Shown: one piece after another, positions 10,431-19,800 of the stretch | Numbering within the stretch: position 1 is the first letter of the stretch | Layout: each line of letters begins with the position of its first letter | Source of the DNA: Methylobacillus caricis | GTDB taxonomy: Bacteria; Pseudomonadota; Gammaproteobacteria; Burkholderiales; Methylophilaceae | Assembly (NCBI RefSeq): GCF_020532705.1 | Contig: NZ_JAJAVD010000001.1 | Coordinates: 62,001 to 126,000 of the forward strand | Length of the DNA: 64,000 bases | Reading direction: 5' to 3' | The notes under the pieces: generated by a model | Database searches by the model: none | Told to the model about the DNA's origin: nothing | The model's input: the letters and a program-made list of their open reading frames with translations, nothing else | Program-made: the position numbers and the translations under genes

Positions 10431-10544
10431 AGTAGGATTGTTGCTAAACAAAGGCTATGGACATGAATTCAATAGAAAAATATCCATCGCATTGGAAATG
10501 CAGATGTGTAAGAATGAACGGTATAGTATGTAAAAGGTTACATG

Positions 10545-11333
10545 ATGGAATTGCTGAATAGTTCATGGTTGATTCATTTGATTGAGGGAGCTGGCAAAAA
10601 GCCCAGTGACAAACTCCTTTCCTTGTATTCTTTGTTGAACACTTGGTTAAATGCGCCAGGTATCCGTGCAGGTATCGTCAAGGATTACTCAAATGGGCAA
10701 CCATTAGTTCGGACTTGCCCAGCGCTTACCGCGCATTTATTAAGCTTGGCTACCGAGGCCAGGCTCAGAAACCCTTCCAGTGTTGTTACCCAGATGATGA
10801 TTCTCTTGCAAGGAGGGATCGCTGAAGAACTGCGTAACCCAGGCATGGGTGCATTAATCTCAGCGCAGCAAGCTGCCCGGGCTGTACTGTCACAGGCAAA
10901 GCCTCGCCTCATAATACGATTGGAGAAAACCATCAAGATAAGCGGATATGCCGCCTCTATGGCGATCATGAGTATATTGGCGGTACATTTCTGGCCATCC
11001 GCCTCGTCCACGCAAGTCCGGTATGCGCAGCATGACGGTGGGTATCAGCAGGCCGCAATAATCACTACCATTGAACCAGAGCTGCTTCTCAAAGCATTCG
11101 CGCTCAAAAAGAGCATGGAGTCTGGCACTTGCCCAGCCCCCAACTTTTTCAGCATCCCCAAGGATCAGTTACCGGCGTATATGAATGTTGTTCAGGCTAG
11201 GCTATCCAATAACCCTGAACTGGACAGCCAGAGATTAGCGGCGTTTTTGACATGGTATGAGCAAAATCGTGCTTGGGAATGTTATTCCAAGACCCAAAAC
11301 AAGCAGAAAATAATATTAGGAATGGGTGTGTAA
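10545..11333 (+). CDS. Membrane-anchored TetR ligand-domain-like protein without HTH
   Basis: An unrecognised protein of about 262 residues. Residues 15-115 resemble the C-terminal ligand-binding half of TetR regulators: helices around LLSLYSLLNTWL, VVTQMMILLQGGIAEEL and SAQQAARAVLSQ follow the typical TetR spacing. They line up loosely with the same part of the TetR protein encoded immediately downstream. No DNA-binding helix-turn-helix precedes this part, and the 110 bases upstream encode none in any frame. A hydrophobic segment (about 130-150) follows, then about 110 residues with two Cys (CPAPN, WECYS), probably periplasmic. ATG 10545 or 10542 is possible; AAAGG favours 10545. The gene ends 1 base before the TetR start. 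Confidence 0.5.
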   Translation: MELLNSSWLIHLIEGAGKKPSDKLLSLYSLLNTWLNAPGIRAGIVKDYSNGQPLVRTCPALTAHLLSLATEARLRNPSSVVTQMMILLQGGIAEELRNPGMGALISAQQAARAVLSQAKPRLIIRLEKTIKISGYAASMAIMSILAVHFWPSASSTQVRYAQHDGGYQQAAIITTIEPELLLKAFALKKSMESGTCPAPNFFSIPKDQLPAYMNVVQARLSNNPELDSQRLAAFLTWYEQNRAWECYSKTQNKQKIILGMGV

Positions 11334-11334
11334 G

Positions 11335-11889
11335 ATGTCAGCAAGAATGCGTGATTATATTCTGCAAGCCGCAGGGGATCTCTTTTCTCGACAGGGCTTC
11401 AATTCGACAAGTGTCGATAACATTGCCGCCCAGGCACAAGTGGCAAAAGTTACCTTGTACAAATACTTCAAGTCCAAGGAACTGCTCATCATCGAGTACT
11501 TGCGGGAGCAGGATTCAAAACTGTGGAAGAAGTTAGCCGACGCGCCCCAACAAGAAAATGCCTTGGCTGAACTAGAGGCTCTTGTGATTGCGCTCTTGGA
11601 TGTGATTGGTGATAAGGATTTCAAGGGTTTTGCTTCAATCAATGCTGGCGTCGAATTTCCCCAGTCTGACAACCCAGTCAATCAGATTTCCAAGGAGTTT
11701 TCGAGACAATTGCGCGATCAGCTTACCGAGTTGGCGAACAAGGCGAAGATCAAGCAAGCTGATGCCTTGGCATTGCAGCTCGCCCTGGTCGTTGAAGGTG
11801 CATCCATTACTGAGAGAGATCAGCAGGGCAGTGAATCCATTGGCCACGCCAAGTCGTTGGTAAAGACGCTGATCAATTCCGCTACTTAA
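11335..11889 (+). CDS. TetR/AcrR family transcriptional regulator
   Basis: A 184-residue repressor. The N-terminal HTH (about residues 7-50) reads AAGDLFSRQGFNSTSVDNIA and then VAKVTLYKYFKSKELL, a textbook TetR DNA-binding domain. The C-terminal half is the ligand pocket. The start is placed at ATG 11335, two bases after the preceding stop codon, suggesting translational coupling. Fourteen bases separate it from the PQQ gene. Its likely targets are the TACTA/TAGTA repeats at 9830-9887 (inference). Confidence 0.88.
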   Translation: MSARMRDYILQAAGDLFSRQGFNSTSVDNIAAQAQVAKVTLYKYFKSKELLIIEYLREQDSKLWKKLADAPQQENALAELEALVIALLDVIGDKDFKGFASINAGVEFPQSDNPVNQISKEFSRQLRDQLTELANKAKIKQADALALQLALVVEGASITERDQQGSESIGHAKSLVKTLINSAT

Positions 11890-11903
11890 TCGAAGGAGTG
11901 TTG

Positions 11904-13662
11904 ATGAGACTGCCCCAAGCACTGTTGGCTGCATATTTAGCCATTACTTCCGTCATAGTGATGGGCAGTGATGTCGAGTGGCCGACTTACGGCCTGGACT
12001 ACACCAATCAACGCTTCTCCCCACTCAAGCAAATTAATAGCTCAAACGTCAACAAGCTGAGCAAGGCATGGTCTTATAAGAGTGGGGTCAAAGCCACATT
12101 CCAAGCTAGCCCTATCATGGTGGATCGCACGATCTACCTTTCACTTCCCTTCAATCATGTCGTCGCCCTGGATGCCGTCACAGGCAAAGAGCTCTGGCGT
12201 TACAACCATCAGCGCATCAAGGATTACCCCTTATGCTGTGGCCCGGGCAATAGAGGAGTCGCAGTATCTGAGGGCAAGGTCTTCATTGGGACGGTTGATG
12301 CCAGGCTGATCGCATTGGATGCCAAGACAGGCAAAGTAGTGTGGGATGTACAAGTAGCGAGCAGCGAAAGCGCCAAAGGAGAATCATCGGTATCTCTTAA
12401 AGGCTCAGAAGCTTTCAAGAATGCAGGCGTCTCCGGTCAGTCCGGTGTGGGTATTGCCATGGCTCCGGTTGTGTATCAGGGCAAAGTGCTGATTGGCGTT
12501 ACAGGTGTTGGCTACGGCTTACACTTGGATTCTGACCGCGAAGATAAACCGCTTGGAGCCGTGGTTGGTATCGCCGGAAATTATGGTCGGCCAGGCTTTC
12601 TGGCAGCGTACGACATAAATAACGGCAATAGAATCTGGCAATTCGACACCATTGCACCTACGCACTGGGAAGGTGAATTCCGTGAAAGCACTCCTGACGG
12701 GGTGCCATTGCATAGAGACATCGCAAAAGAAAAAGCCGATCTTGCCAAATATCCTGATGCGGCCAAATTTGGGGGCGGATCAGCTTGGACAACGCCTGCA
12801 ATAGATACAACACGCGGGCTTTTATTTTTTGGTACTGGCAATCCTTCACCCCAGATGGATGGCACTTCCCGGCCTGGTGACAATTTATACACTGTGTCCC
12901 TGGTTTGCCTTGACCTCGCTACGGGCAAGATCAGGTGGCATTACCAGCAAGTACCTCATGATCAATGGGGCTATGATGTTTCCAGTCCCGCTGTATTGTT
13001 TGATTATCCGCAAAATGGAAAAGTGATCCCTGCAGTGGGGCAAGCGGCCAAGACTGGATGGTATTACATCCATGACCGACTCACAGGTAAACTGCTGCTG
13101 AAGTCTGATGAATTTGTCGAGCATCACAATATCTTTGCTACCCCCACCCTTGATGGGCAGGTGATATGGCCAGGAGTCTTAGGGGGTATTAATTGGACTC
13201 CAACCTCGGTGGACACCTCCAAGATGACAGCCTACGTCCCCGCCATTCACTGGCCTGTGAAGTATTCTCAAGCAAGAGATACCCGGGGTCAATGGCAACC
13301 CTCCAATCAAGTACACCTCAATGGAACCAATGGCTGACAAACCGCGTTGGGGCATCTTATCTGCGATAGATTTAGTATCCGGAAAAATGAAATGGCAACT
13401 TAGAACTGATGACCCTTTGGTCGGTGGCATTCTGGCTACAGCCGGTGAAGTCCTTTTTATGGGTGAAGGGCATGGTCATTTTAATGCTTACAGCGCAATT
13501 ACCGGCAAAGTCTTATGGAGTGACAAGCTGGAATCAGGAGTTAATGCACCACCTATTACCTATCAAATTGATGGGGTCCAGTATGTGGGTGTGGCTGCAG
13601 GTGGGAATCAAATCTTTGGGTTTAAAACTGGCGACGAATTCAAGGTTTATAAACTTCAATAG
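11904..13662 (+). pseudogene. PQQ-dependent alcohol dehydrogenase-like protein, frameshifted
   Basis: An eight-bladed-propeller quinoprotein of about 587 residues if frame is restored. It has a signal peptide (1-21) and the vicinal disulfide pair CC (111-112, in YPLCCGPGNRG) that contacts PQQ. The reading frame breaks near 13269-13272: KYS ends in one frame and QEIPG continues in the next, matching a single-base insertion. Without correction the protein stops at 13337. The catalytic Asp position of methanol dehydrogenase (WDY) is Gly356 (HDQWGYD), although the Asp two residues on, linked to lanthanide binding in XoxF, is kept. The metal-ligand Glu region (GIAGNYGRPG) also lacks Glu. So it may be inactive even if the frameshift is a sequencing error. 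AAGGAG precedes ATG 11904. Confidence 0.75.
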
Positions 13663-14094
13663 CAGCAAATACAGGTGCATGCTAAACAGATTATTTCCAG
13701 CTAAATCTGGAATTCATCGCAAAAATTAAGCGGAATTTGGAGTTAAGCCGCAAACAACAATGGCTATTGCTTGCATTTAATTTGCAATCCAAGCTCAGGT
13801 TCATACAGGTTTAATCCAGGCCTTGCCATGACTGTTGACATAACATTCCTTGTCGCCCATTTCTGGATCGCTTCACTAATCGAATAGCTGAATGATTTAA
13901 TCTATAGTGTTGTGAGAACCCCAAAACGTACTTTTAAATTTCAATTAAATTAATTCAAATCAGCAGATCATTGTAAGCAGTTCTCTGGCATCAAATTCAG
14001 ACTTTTCCTTTCCATTAAGTTCTCATCGATAGAGTAACTTCCATCTGTATCCAAAATTTCCATGATTTCAAGATGATAATTAAAGGAGAAAGTG
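13663..14094. other. 430-base intergenic stretch, no gene
   Basis: AT-rich spacer between the PQQ-like gene and DUF2231. A short hairpin (TTCCAG/CTGGAA, 13695-13712) lies just after the PQQ stop codon and could be a weak terminator. Nothing else recognisable was seen. Confidence 0.4.
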
Positions 14095-14565
14095 ATGGAC
14101 CCCCATTATTCAACAGGCAGTGGTACCACTGCAGCCATTAAACGCCATCCCATTCATCCCATGCTGGTTTCTTTGCCAATTGGTTTTTTGATTGGGGCTT
14201 TATTAAGTGATATTGCCTATATCCTCATAGAGGACTTATTCTGGGCTCAAGCCTCGTTTTGGCTATTGATCGCGGGGCTGGGCAGTGGGGTACTAGCAGG
14301 TGCAGCTGGCATTTGGGAGTTTAGTGGGAGCAAACGTGCCCGGAACCTGACCATTGGATGGGCGCATGGAATAGTTAACTTGGTTGTTCTGGGACTGACC
14401 GCTTACAACATCATTTTAAGGCTTGATGATTACACAGTAATAATCTCCCAGGGATTAATCGTTTCTGGGGTGACTGCCGTGTTATTGGGAATCTCAGGCT
14501 GGCTGGGAGGGGAGTTGGTTTTCCGGCATGGCATAGGCGTATCAGAAAACATTGGTCGCCAATAG
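14095..14565 (+). CDS. DUF2231 domain membrane protein
   Basis: A 156-residue inner-membrane protein with four predicted helices. The opening HPIHPMLVSLPIGF is the DUF2231 hallmark (two His near the first helix, seen in heme- or metal-binding membrane proteins). Later GWAHGIVNLVVL and SGWLGGELVFRHGIGV complete the family pattern. AAGGAG at 14083-14088 supports ATG 14095, one codon after an in-frame GTG. It is monocistronic, with a good terminator. No specific function is established. Confidence 0.85.
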   Translation: MDPHYSTGSGTTAAIKRHPIHPMLVSLPIGFLIGALLSDIAYILIEDLFWAQASFWLLIAGLGSGVLAGAAGIWEFSGSKRARNLTIGWAHGIVNLVVLGLTAYNIILRLDDYTVIISQGLIVSGVTAVLLGISGWLGGELVFRHGIGVSENIGRQ

Positions 14566-14611
14566 AGGCGGTCAACCACAGGATTGATGTCAATCAAACT
14601 TTATAAAGATA

Positions 14612-14640
14612 AAATGAGCCTCAAACGAGGCTCATTTTTT
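14612..14640 (+). terminator. Terminator after DUF2231
   Basis: AAATGAGCCT / AGGCTCATTT makes a 10-bp stem with a 6-base loop followed by a T-run; it probably serves both convergent genes. Confidence 0.88.
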
Positions 14641-14681
14641 TGGGGGGCAAGAATATTTAGAGGGATAAAGGGGCTAAGTAT

Positions 14682-15146
14682 TCAAATGGGTTTTGCCACC
14701 ATAAGGTAAAAGACAAGCACCAGTGCCATGAATGCAGGTATACCAAGCAAAATCCAATATCGAAAATAAATCCAGAAAAGCGCTGGCAAAGGATGGACTT
14801 TTTCTACTGCATCCTTCGACATTTTTTGCATACGGATTTGCAGCCAGACCACAGGTAGCCAACATGCGCCAGCCAGGAAATACAAAACTATAGACCATAT
14901 GATCCACCCCTGCGATAACTCATAGCCGGCCAGATAAATCAAATAAAAACCGGTCAGAGGCTGAACAATAATTGCGGGGGTGGTAAAAACCCAGTCTGCA
15001 AGCACGACTAGGCTAGTAACACTGGCAATAGGCCTTGTTTCCTTGCGAAGGATTGTAGCCAGCATATAGAAAGCCGAACCTATGCCTGTACCAAACAGAA
15101 TTGTGGAAGAAAGTATATGCAGCCACTTAACGAGGAGATATTCCAT
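14682..15146 (-). CDS. DUF2269 family membrane protein
   Basis: A 154-residue protein with four transmembrane helices. It opens MEYLLVKWLHILSSTILFG and contains the family-typical Gly/His pattern (WLHILSST; TGIGSAF) and TTPAIIVQPLTGFYLI. Its start overlaps the 3' end of the upstream SDR/DoxX gene by 20 bases, so the two are translationally coupled and probably work together. The function of DUF2269 is unknown. Confidence 0.8.
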   Translation of the reverse strand: MEYLLVKWLHILSSTILFGTGIGSAFYMLATILRKETRPIASVTSLVVLADWVFTTPAIIVQPLTGFYLIYLAGYELSQGWIIWSIVLYFLAGACWLPVVWLQIRMQKMSKDAVEKVHPLPALFWIYFRYWILLGIPAFMALVLVFYLMVAKPI

Positions 15147-16419
15147 AAGGGCGTTCCATTTGCAGCAAGAAATATATCGATACCATCATGGGGATATTTT
15201 TTAAGAGGGGGCCAAATGGATGAAGCCAGAACCCTGGGATGTACCAACTTAATAAAAGGGTATATCCCAGAATGACGCCAATCTGCATTATCCATAATAC
15301 CTTGCGCTTACGGAGCAGCAACGTGGCGAGGCCAAGTCCAATATCCAGGATGGCTCCACCATATAGCGCAATAGCAGCTGGTAATCCAGTCAATCCGAGT
15401 TCTGCCAACAGGGCATAGCTGTCTTGTACAGGAAATACACCTAGCGATAAGATGCCAGTCACTATCCAGACCACTGCGATAGAAAGCCTCATTAAGGGCA
15501 ACAGCCAGGCTAACAATGCGATGTTGCGTAAATAGTGAGCTTCAAAAGGAGTAATAAAGTCCTTGATTCCTCGTGGCTCCTTGCCAAGGAAGAAACTTAA
15601 ATCCTTAATATCAGCAGTATTGCTGCGCTCTAGCATATTCAGTGTTTCAGAAGTAATAAAACTCCTTTCAACCCTATCGCCTATTTTGGCTAATAAATGG
15701 GAGAGTGCATGATTCAGCCCAAATACTTTTTGCGACCCCAGCCCCATTTGCTTGCGCAAACTTGCAAGGTATTCTTGCAATGTAATCTTCTCCGGGCCTG
15801 CTACAGGTAAAGTGATGACGCCTGCCGGCTTTAGAGGCACCAGCGCCTGCACCAGGCTTGTGACATCATCAACATGAATTGGCTGCACTAATTGATTGCC
15901 TCGTTGTGGCAAAATGAGCAACGGCAAGCTGGAAAGCATAGTGAACCATTGTGTGCTTGCGCCTTCAGGCCCGAAAATGAGGGATGGTTGCAAAATAAAT
16001 GCAGGAATATCCAATGCCCGTAGCATATCGTCTGCGGTTCTCTTGCTAAGATGATAGCTACTTGCTGCTTCTTTATCTGCCCCCAAGGCAGATACATGGA
16101 TGACCAGCTTTACGCCAACTTCCTGACAGGCGTGAAACAAAGCGGCTGGAGCCTGCTCATGAACGATGTCAAAAGTACTGTGTTTGCTTTCTCGTAACAG
16201 ACCTACGGTATTAATCACAACATCTACATCTTCCAGCTCTGGTATCCAGTTTTCAGCGGATAGGAATTGGGCAAAATCAATTTCTACGTATCTCACCCCG
16301 TCTTGCCTGAATGAAGGTAAAACCCCTACACCTGCAATGACGCTGTGGCCTGATTCAAATAGAGCCTTGAGTAACCTTTGTCCAAGGAACCCATTTGCGC
16401 CAAGCACAAGGATTCTCAT
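15127..16419 (-). CDS. NAD(P)-binding SDR/NmrA-like protein fused to a DoxX-like membrane domain
   Basis: A 430-residue two-part protein. Residues 1 to about 290 are an extended SDR (Rossmann) domain with MRILVLGANGFLGQRLL, and resemble NAD(P)H-binding ComplexI/NmrA-type proteins. The C-terminal 140 residues are four membrane helices of the DoxX-like type (AWLLPLMRLSIAVVWIVTG). Start at ATG 16419 is chosen because the GxxGxxG motif follows it directly; an in-frame extension to 16554 adds 45 non-conserved residues. It is coupled to DUF2269 downstream and divergent from a small membrane protein gene. Substrate unknown. Confidence 0.82.
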   Translation of the reverse strand: MRILVLGANGFLGQRLLKALFESGHSVIAGVGVLPSFRQDGVRYVEIDFAQFLSAENWIPELEDVDVVINTVGLLRESKHSTFDIVHEQAPAALFHACQEVGVKLVIHVSALGADKEAASSYHLSKRTADDMLRALDIPAFILQPSLIFGPEGASTQWFTMLSSLPLLILPQRGNQLVQPIHVDDVTSLVQALVPLKPAGVITLPVAGPEKITLQEYLASLRKQMGLGSQKVFGLNHALSHLLAKIGDRVERSFITSETLNMLERSNTADIKDLSFFLGKEPRGIKDFITPFEAHYLRNIALLAWLLPLMRLSIAVVWIVTGILSLGVFPVQDSYALLAELGLTGLPAAIALYGGAILDIGLGLATLLLRKRKVLWIMQIGVILGYTLLLSWYIPGFWLHPFGPLLKNIPMMVSIYFLLQMERPYGISPR

Positions 16420-16552
16420 GGATGAATACTCGTTCAATAATGGTTCATCAGCAGTTTGATGGGTGGCGGAACTTGTCTGTCGTTTAAAGGCCCTATGTAA
16501 AGTACCAGCTAAGCGGGCAGTGATCCTTAATAACAAAATCCGGAGATTCGTC

Positions 16553-17026
16553 ATGCCAGGCCAATTGTGGAAACGGGGTTTAGACTCAGGGAATTATGCC
16601 AGCATAATTTCAGGGGTAGCGCTGGCATTATGTGGAAGAGTTGAAAATAAATCATACGCCGCTCCTTTCAATGCAATCAGTCATTGGGTATGGGGGGATG
16701 ATGCATTCAAACATGATGAGATGGATATCCGGCACACCCTTCTCGGCTATGGTATTCATCATGCTTCGGCAGTTTTCTGGGCCTTAATCTACGAGCAGGC
16801 TACCAAACAGCGGTTTGAGGAAAGCGCTTTAAAGCTTTATCGAGATGCCGCAATTATTTCTTTGTTGGCTTGCATCGTGGATTTTCAAATTACTCCTTCT
16901 CGTTTTAAGCCTGGATTTGAAAAACGCCTTTCGAATAAGGCTTTGGTTGCCGTTTATGGTGCTTTTGCACTTGGGCTTGCATGGCAGAAAATTAGCAGGA
17001 GAGAAGCTCCCATTCATACTCCTTGA
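16553..17026 (+). CDS. Hypothetical membrane-associated protein
   Basis: A 157-residue protein I do not recognise. Hydrophobic segments are visible around residues 15-28, 65-85, 97-112 and 132-147. A His/Asp-rich loop (HWVWGDDAFKHDEMDIRH) lies between the first two and could bind metal. CGGAG at 16541-16545 supports ATG 16553. It is transcribed divergently from the SDR/DoxX gene. Confidence 0.6.
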   Translation: MPGQLWKRGLDSGNYASIISGVALALCGRVENKSYAAPFNAISHWVWGDDAFKHDEMDIRHTLLGYGIHHASAVFWALIYEQATKQRFEESALKLYRDAAIISLLACIVDFQITPSRFKPGFEKRLSNKALVAVYGAFALGLAWQKISRREAPIHTP

Positions 17027-17183
17027 ACACAGTGAATATTGATTTGCCCTTTGAATGTTTTTTGCCAAAGCCATCGCAAACAACCGTGGTTAAAGCCTGA
17101 ACCGCCCCCAGACATGCGCTACTGCTACGTCATCAGGTAGGTTCCCTATCGCAAAAATTCAATAAGCCTTCAGCCAGCTGCTT

Positions 17184-17948
17184 TCAACCTCCGGGAGGCT
17201 GTCCGTTTGAGGCAGTCAGGCCGCCATCTACCGGTAAATTCACGCCAGTAATAAATGAGGCATCGGCGCTGGCCAGAAATGCTATTGCTGCCGCTATTTC
17301 TTCAGGCTGCGCCCCGCGGCCCAGAGGGATACGTTCATAAAATTTATTTAGAAGCTCTTGATCCTGAGCCATGTCTGCAGTCATATTCGTGAAGGTAAAG
17401 CTGGGACATACTGAATTTACTCGTATCCCTTTCTGGGCGAAGTCCATAGCCAGAACTCTTGTCAGATTTACTACTGCTCCCTTTGACGTATTGTATGCAC
17501 TCATTTCCCAATCACCTCCTAGACCGGAAACAGAGGCCGTATTGACAATACAACCTTTCGTTTTTGCTAAGTGAGGGATGGCTTCCCGCGCGCCGTAAAA
17601 TATCCCGTTTACATTTGTTTCCTGAACACGTACCCAGTCTTCCACGCTTACTTTTGTCACATCACCTTCAGCAAATATACCGGCGTTGTTGACCAGGATG
17701 TCGAGCTGACCGAAGCTGTCAATGACATAGGCAATGAGCGCTTTTACTTCATGATGCAATGAAACATCAGTCTCCTTGACGGCCGTTTTTTCTGAAGGAA
17801 GGGAGTTTGCAATTGTTTCCAACTTTGACAAGGTCTTGCCAGCTAATATAACAATGGCGCCTTCACTGGAAAATCGTTTTGCCGTTGCCGCGCCGATCCC
17901 GGATCCAGCACCAGTAACAATTACAACTTTATTTTCAAATCGATTCAT
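17184..17948 (-). CDS. SDR family oxidoreductase
   Basis: A 254-residue classical short-chain dehydrogenase. It has the cofactor loop TGAGSGIGAATA, NNAGIF, the catalytic Ser (NTASVSG) and the Tyr/Lys pair (SAYNTSKGA), and a C-terminal VDGGLTASNG. The residues around the cofactor (AGKTLSKLE) do not decide NADH versus NADPH. ATG 17948 is chosen (AGGA upstream, MNRFENKVV) over an extension to 17993. It stands alone; substrate unknown. Confidence 0.9.
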   Translation of the reverse strand: MNRFENKVVIVTGAGSGIGAATAKRFSSEGAIVILAGKTLSKLETIANSLPSEKTAVKETDVSLHHEVKALIAYVIDSFGQLDILVNNAGIFAEGDVTKVSVEDWVRVQETNVNGIFYGAREAIPHLAKTKGCIVNTASVSGLGGDWEMSAYNTSKGAVVNLTRVLAMDFAQKGIRVNSVCPSFTFTNMTADMAQDQELLNKFYERIPLGRGAQPEEIAAAIAFLASADASFITGVNLPVDGGLTASNGQPPGG

Positions 17949-18268
17949 CTTGGCATCCTGGCTTTTGATTCCTGAACTGTGCCAAATAAACAAATTTACA
18001 GATGTCAGAGAAGGATTAAACTTTTGTAGGAGTGTGGATATACGGCTTTTCTAGGAAATTAAAAGAATTGAGTATTGGAAACACGCATGTTTGCTAGCTC
18101 ACAGTTCTATTGTTATTAAGCCCTCCATGCCTGTTCAGGCTGAGAATTCCAGACGTTGGTTTTGTATGGGTGCGTACAAACTGAGTTGGTGGCATAAATT
18201 CAAGATGCTGCACTCAAGGTGGCTCACTCGGGTAGAATTTACATTTGGATTTTTCAGCGTAGACCTTA

Positions 18269-18883
18269 ATGAAGCCCTCTCTCTCACCCTTTAAAATGTA
18301 TGGAACGCCATTCACAACTCGTAGCATTATGGTTGGGGGCGGATTGGCTTTTCTGGTTTTCTTGGTTCTTGCTTATGTATTTTTTAATGAACAGGAAATG
18401 CCCCAGAACGGCACCTTAATGCAGCGCATTCAATTTATTTCTCCCAATGTTACCGAAGTTCATGAAATATCAGATCGGATTGAGATTGCTTACCTCAACA
18501 AAAATGCCAACTCGAGTGCCGGCTGGTTTGATGACTTTTTCATGGAAGCCCTGCATATTTCAAGAAATCTAAGGCGGGCCGGTAAGGGGAAGCAGTTTGC
18601 TGAGATCGCCTTCATGGTGCAGGTGCCCTCCGGCAAAGGGGATAGCTTTACAGGATCATCCCTGGGGATGAAGGTATTTTATGATGGCAAGATCTTGCAA
18701 AATGCCGATTTGATCACAATGGACCAATATCAATTTGCGGAGATGGCGAGGCAAGTCCACTATCAGAGATTGGGCAGGATAAAGGCACAAGAATATTGTA
18801 ATGAAAGTGCGGGTTACAAACGTACTCCGCACTTGTGCGGATTTCTGGTTGAGGGGTATATCAAAGGGAGAAGGTTAAACTGA
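18269..18883 (+). CDS. Hypothetical single-pass membrane protein
   Basis: A 204-residue protein of no recognised family. A strong transmembrane helix (about 22-40, GGGLAFLVFLVLAYVFF) is followed by a soluble domain of about 160 residues, probably periplasmic, with two Cys near the end (EYCNES, HLCGF) that could form a disulfide. A second possible start is ATG 18296; neither has a clear ribosome binding site. No neighbour gives a functional hint. Confidence 0.5.
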   Translation: MKPSLSPFKMYGTPFTTRSIMVGGGLAFLVFLVLAYVFFNEQEMPQNGTLMQRIQFISPNVTEVHEISDRIEIAYLNKNANSSAGWFDDFFMEALHISRNLRRAGKGKQFAEIAFMVQVPSGKGDSFTGSSLGMKVFYDGKILQNADLITMDQYQFAEMARQVHYQRLGRIKAQEYCNESAGYKRTPHLCGFLVEGYIKGRRLN

Positions 18884-18919
18884 TCAGAAGGGCCAGTTCC
18901 TGTTGTTTAAGACAATAAA

Positions 18920-18941
18920 CCCCATGGTCACAACCATGGGG
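18920..18941. terminator. Hairpin between convergent genes
   Basis: CCCCATGGT / ACCATGGGG forms a 9-bp stem with a 4-base loop between the convergent genes ending at 18883 and 18968. There is no clear T-run, so termination efficiency is uncertain. Confidence 0.5.
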
Positions 18942-18967
18942 CACCTTCACAATTTAAAGATGAGCAA

Positions 18968-19450
18968 TTATTTCTTTTTCCGCGGGTCGTCTTTGGGATT
19001 TGTATAACTGATATCCCAAGGGCCTGTAGCGATTAATTCCACAATGGTTTCTTCGTTCTCTGTCCATACATAGTGCGCGTGACCTGCTGGAAGCACAAAA
19101 CTTTCGCCTACTTTCAAGGTTTCGCCCTTTTTCTTGTCCAGGGTTTCACCCATTCCGTTACCCAGCTTCCCCTTAAGTACTGTAATGACTTCGGTAAATG
19201 GATGTGTATGGGCCGGGATAGGGTAATTGGCCGGGAATTTGAGCCAGGCTATGAAAACCCCTGGTTTGGAAGGGTCTCCCAGCAATAACGCACTCTTGGC
19301 CCCCTTGGGCAAAATTGGTTCATCCTTCCAATTGATTTGGCTTGGCCGGAATGACTGCATTTTATCTGCGGACATTCTTTCAATCTGATCACCAGCATGC
19401 GCACTCATTGAGGCGATTGCTAAACACACGGTGGCAAGAATTTTCCTCAT
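18968..19450 (-). CDS. Secreted cupin domain protein
   Basis: A 160-residue periplasmic cupin. The signal peptide (1 to about 19, ending AHA-G) precedes one beta-barrel with motif 1 PAHTHPFTEVITVLKG (two His, Glu) and motif 2 around LPAGHAHYVWT, which should bind one divalent metal. The protein ends in a Lys-rich tail. It resembles exported cupins annotated as ChrR-like or of unknown function. The reaction cannot be inferred. Confidence 0.8.
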   Translation of the reverse strand: MRKILATVCLAIASMSAHAGDQIERMSADKMQSFRPSQINWKDEPILPKGAKSALLLGDPSKPGVFIAWLKFPANYPIPAHTHPFTEVITVLKGKLGNGMGETLDKKKGETLKVGESFVLPAGHAHYVWTENEETIVELIATGPWDISYTNPKDDPRKKK

Positions 19451-19800
19451 CGTTTCTTCTCCATATAGTTAATTTTATTTATACCCTGGCTGAAGGCATC
19501 TCTATACAGCTTCATGGGTGAAGAAGGGATGATGAAGATATTTTCTATTCGAGCCTACACCAGGACAATGAAAAAGGGCTAATGAAAATAAGGGTTATTA
19601 CCTCATGAAAATTTTTACTGCTTGCTTGGATTGTGGCTTTTTTATGCAGGCTTCCTGCATCTTGCTTTCATTCAAGACCTAGCACAGGATGAGCCCATTA
19701 TCGGTTTGCACCAGGAGACCGAGCCCTATTGGCTGCGAACTGCTCCTGAAAATGCCCGCAGGATATCCGCTTGAACCGAAAAACCGTGGGCATCACCATG
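19451..19800. other. 350-base spacer with a possible DUF3565 gene remnant
   Basis: No intact gene. At about 19683-19775 on the plus strand a short frame reads DEPIIGLHQETEPYWL before a stop; it faintly resembles the start of DUF3565 proteins (PIVGFHQDEEGHWV), while the Cys/His part is lost. This may be a decayed gene, but the match is short. Confidence 0.25.
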
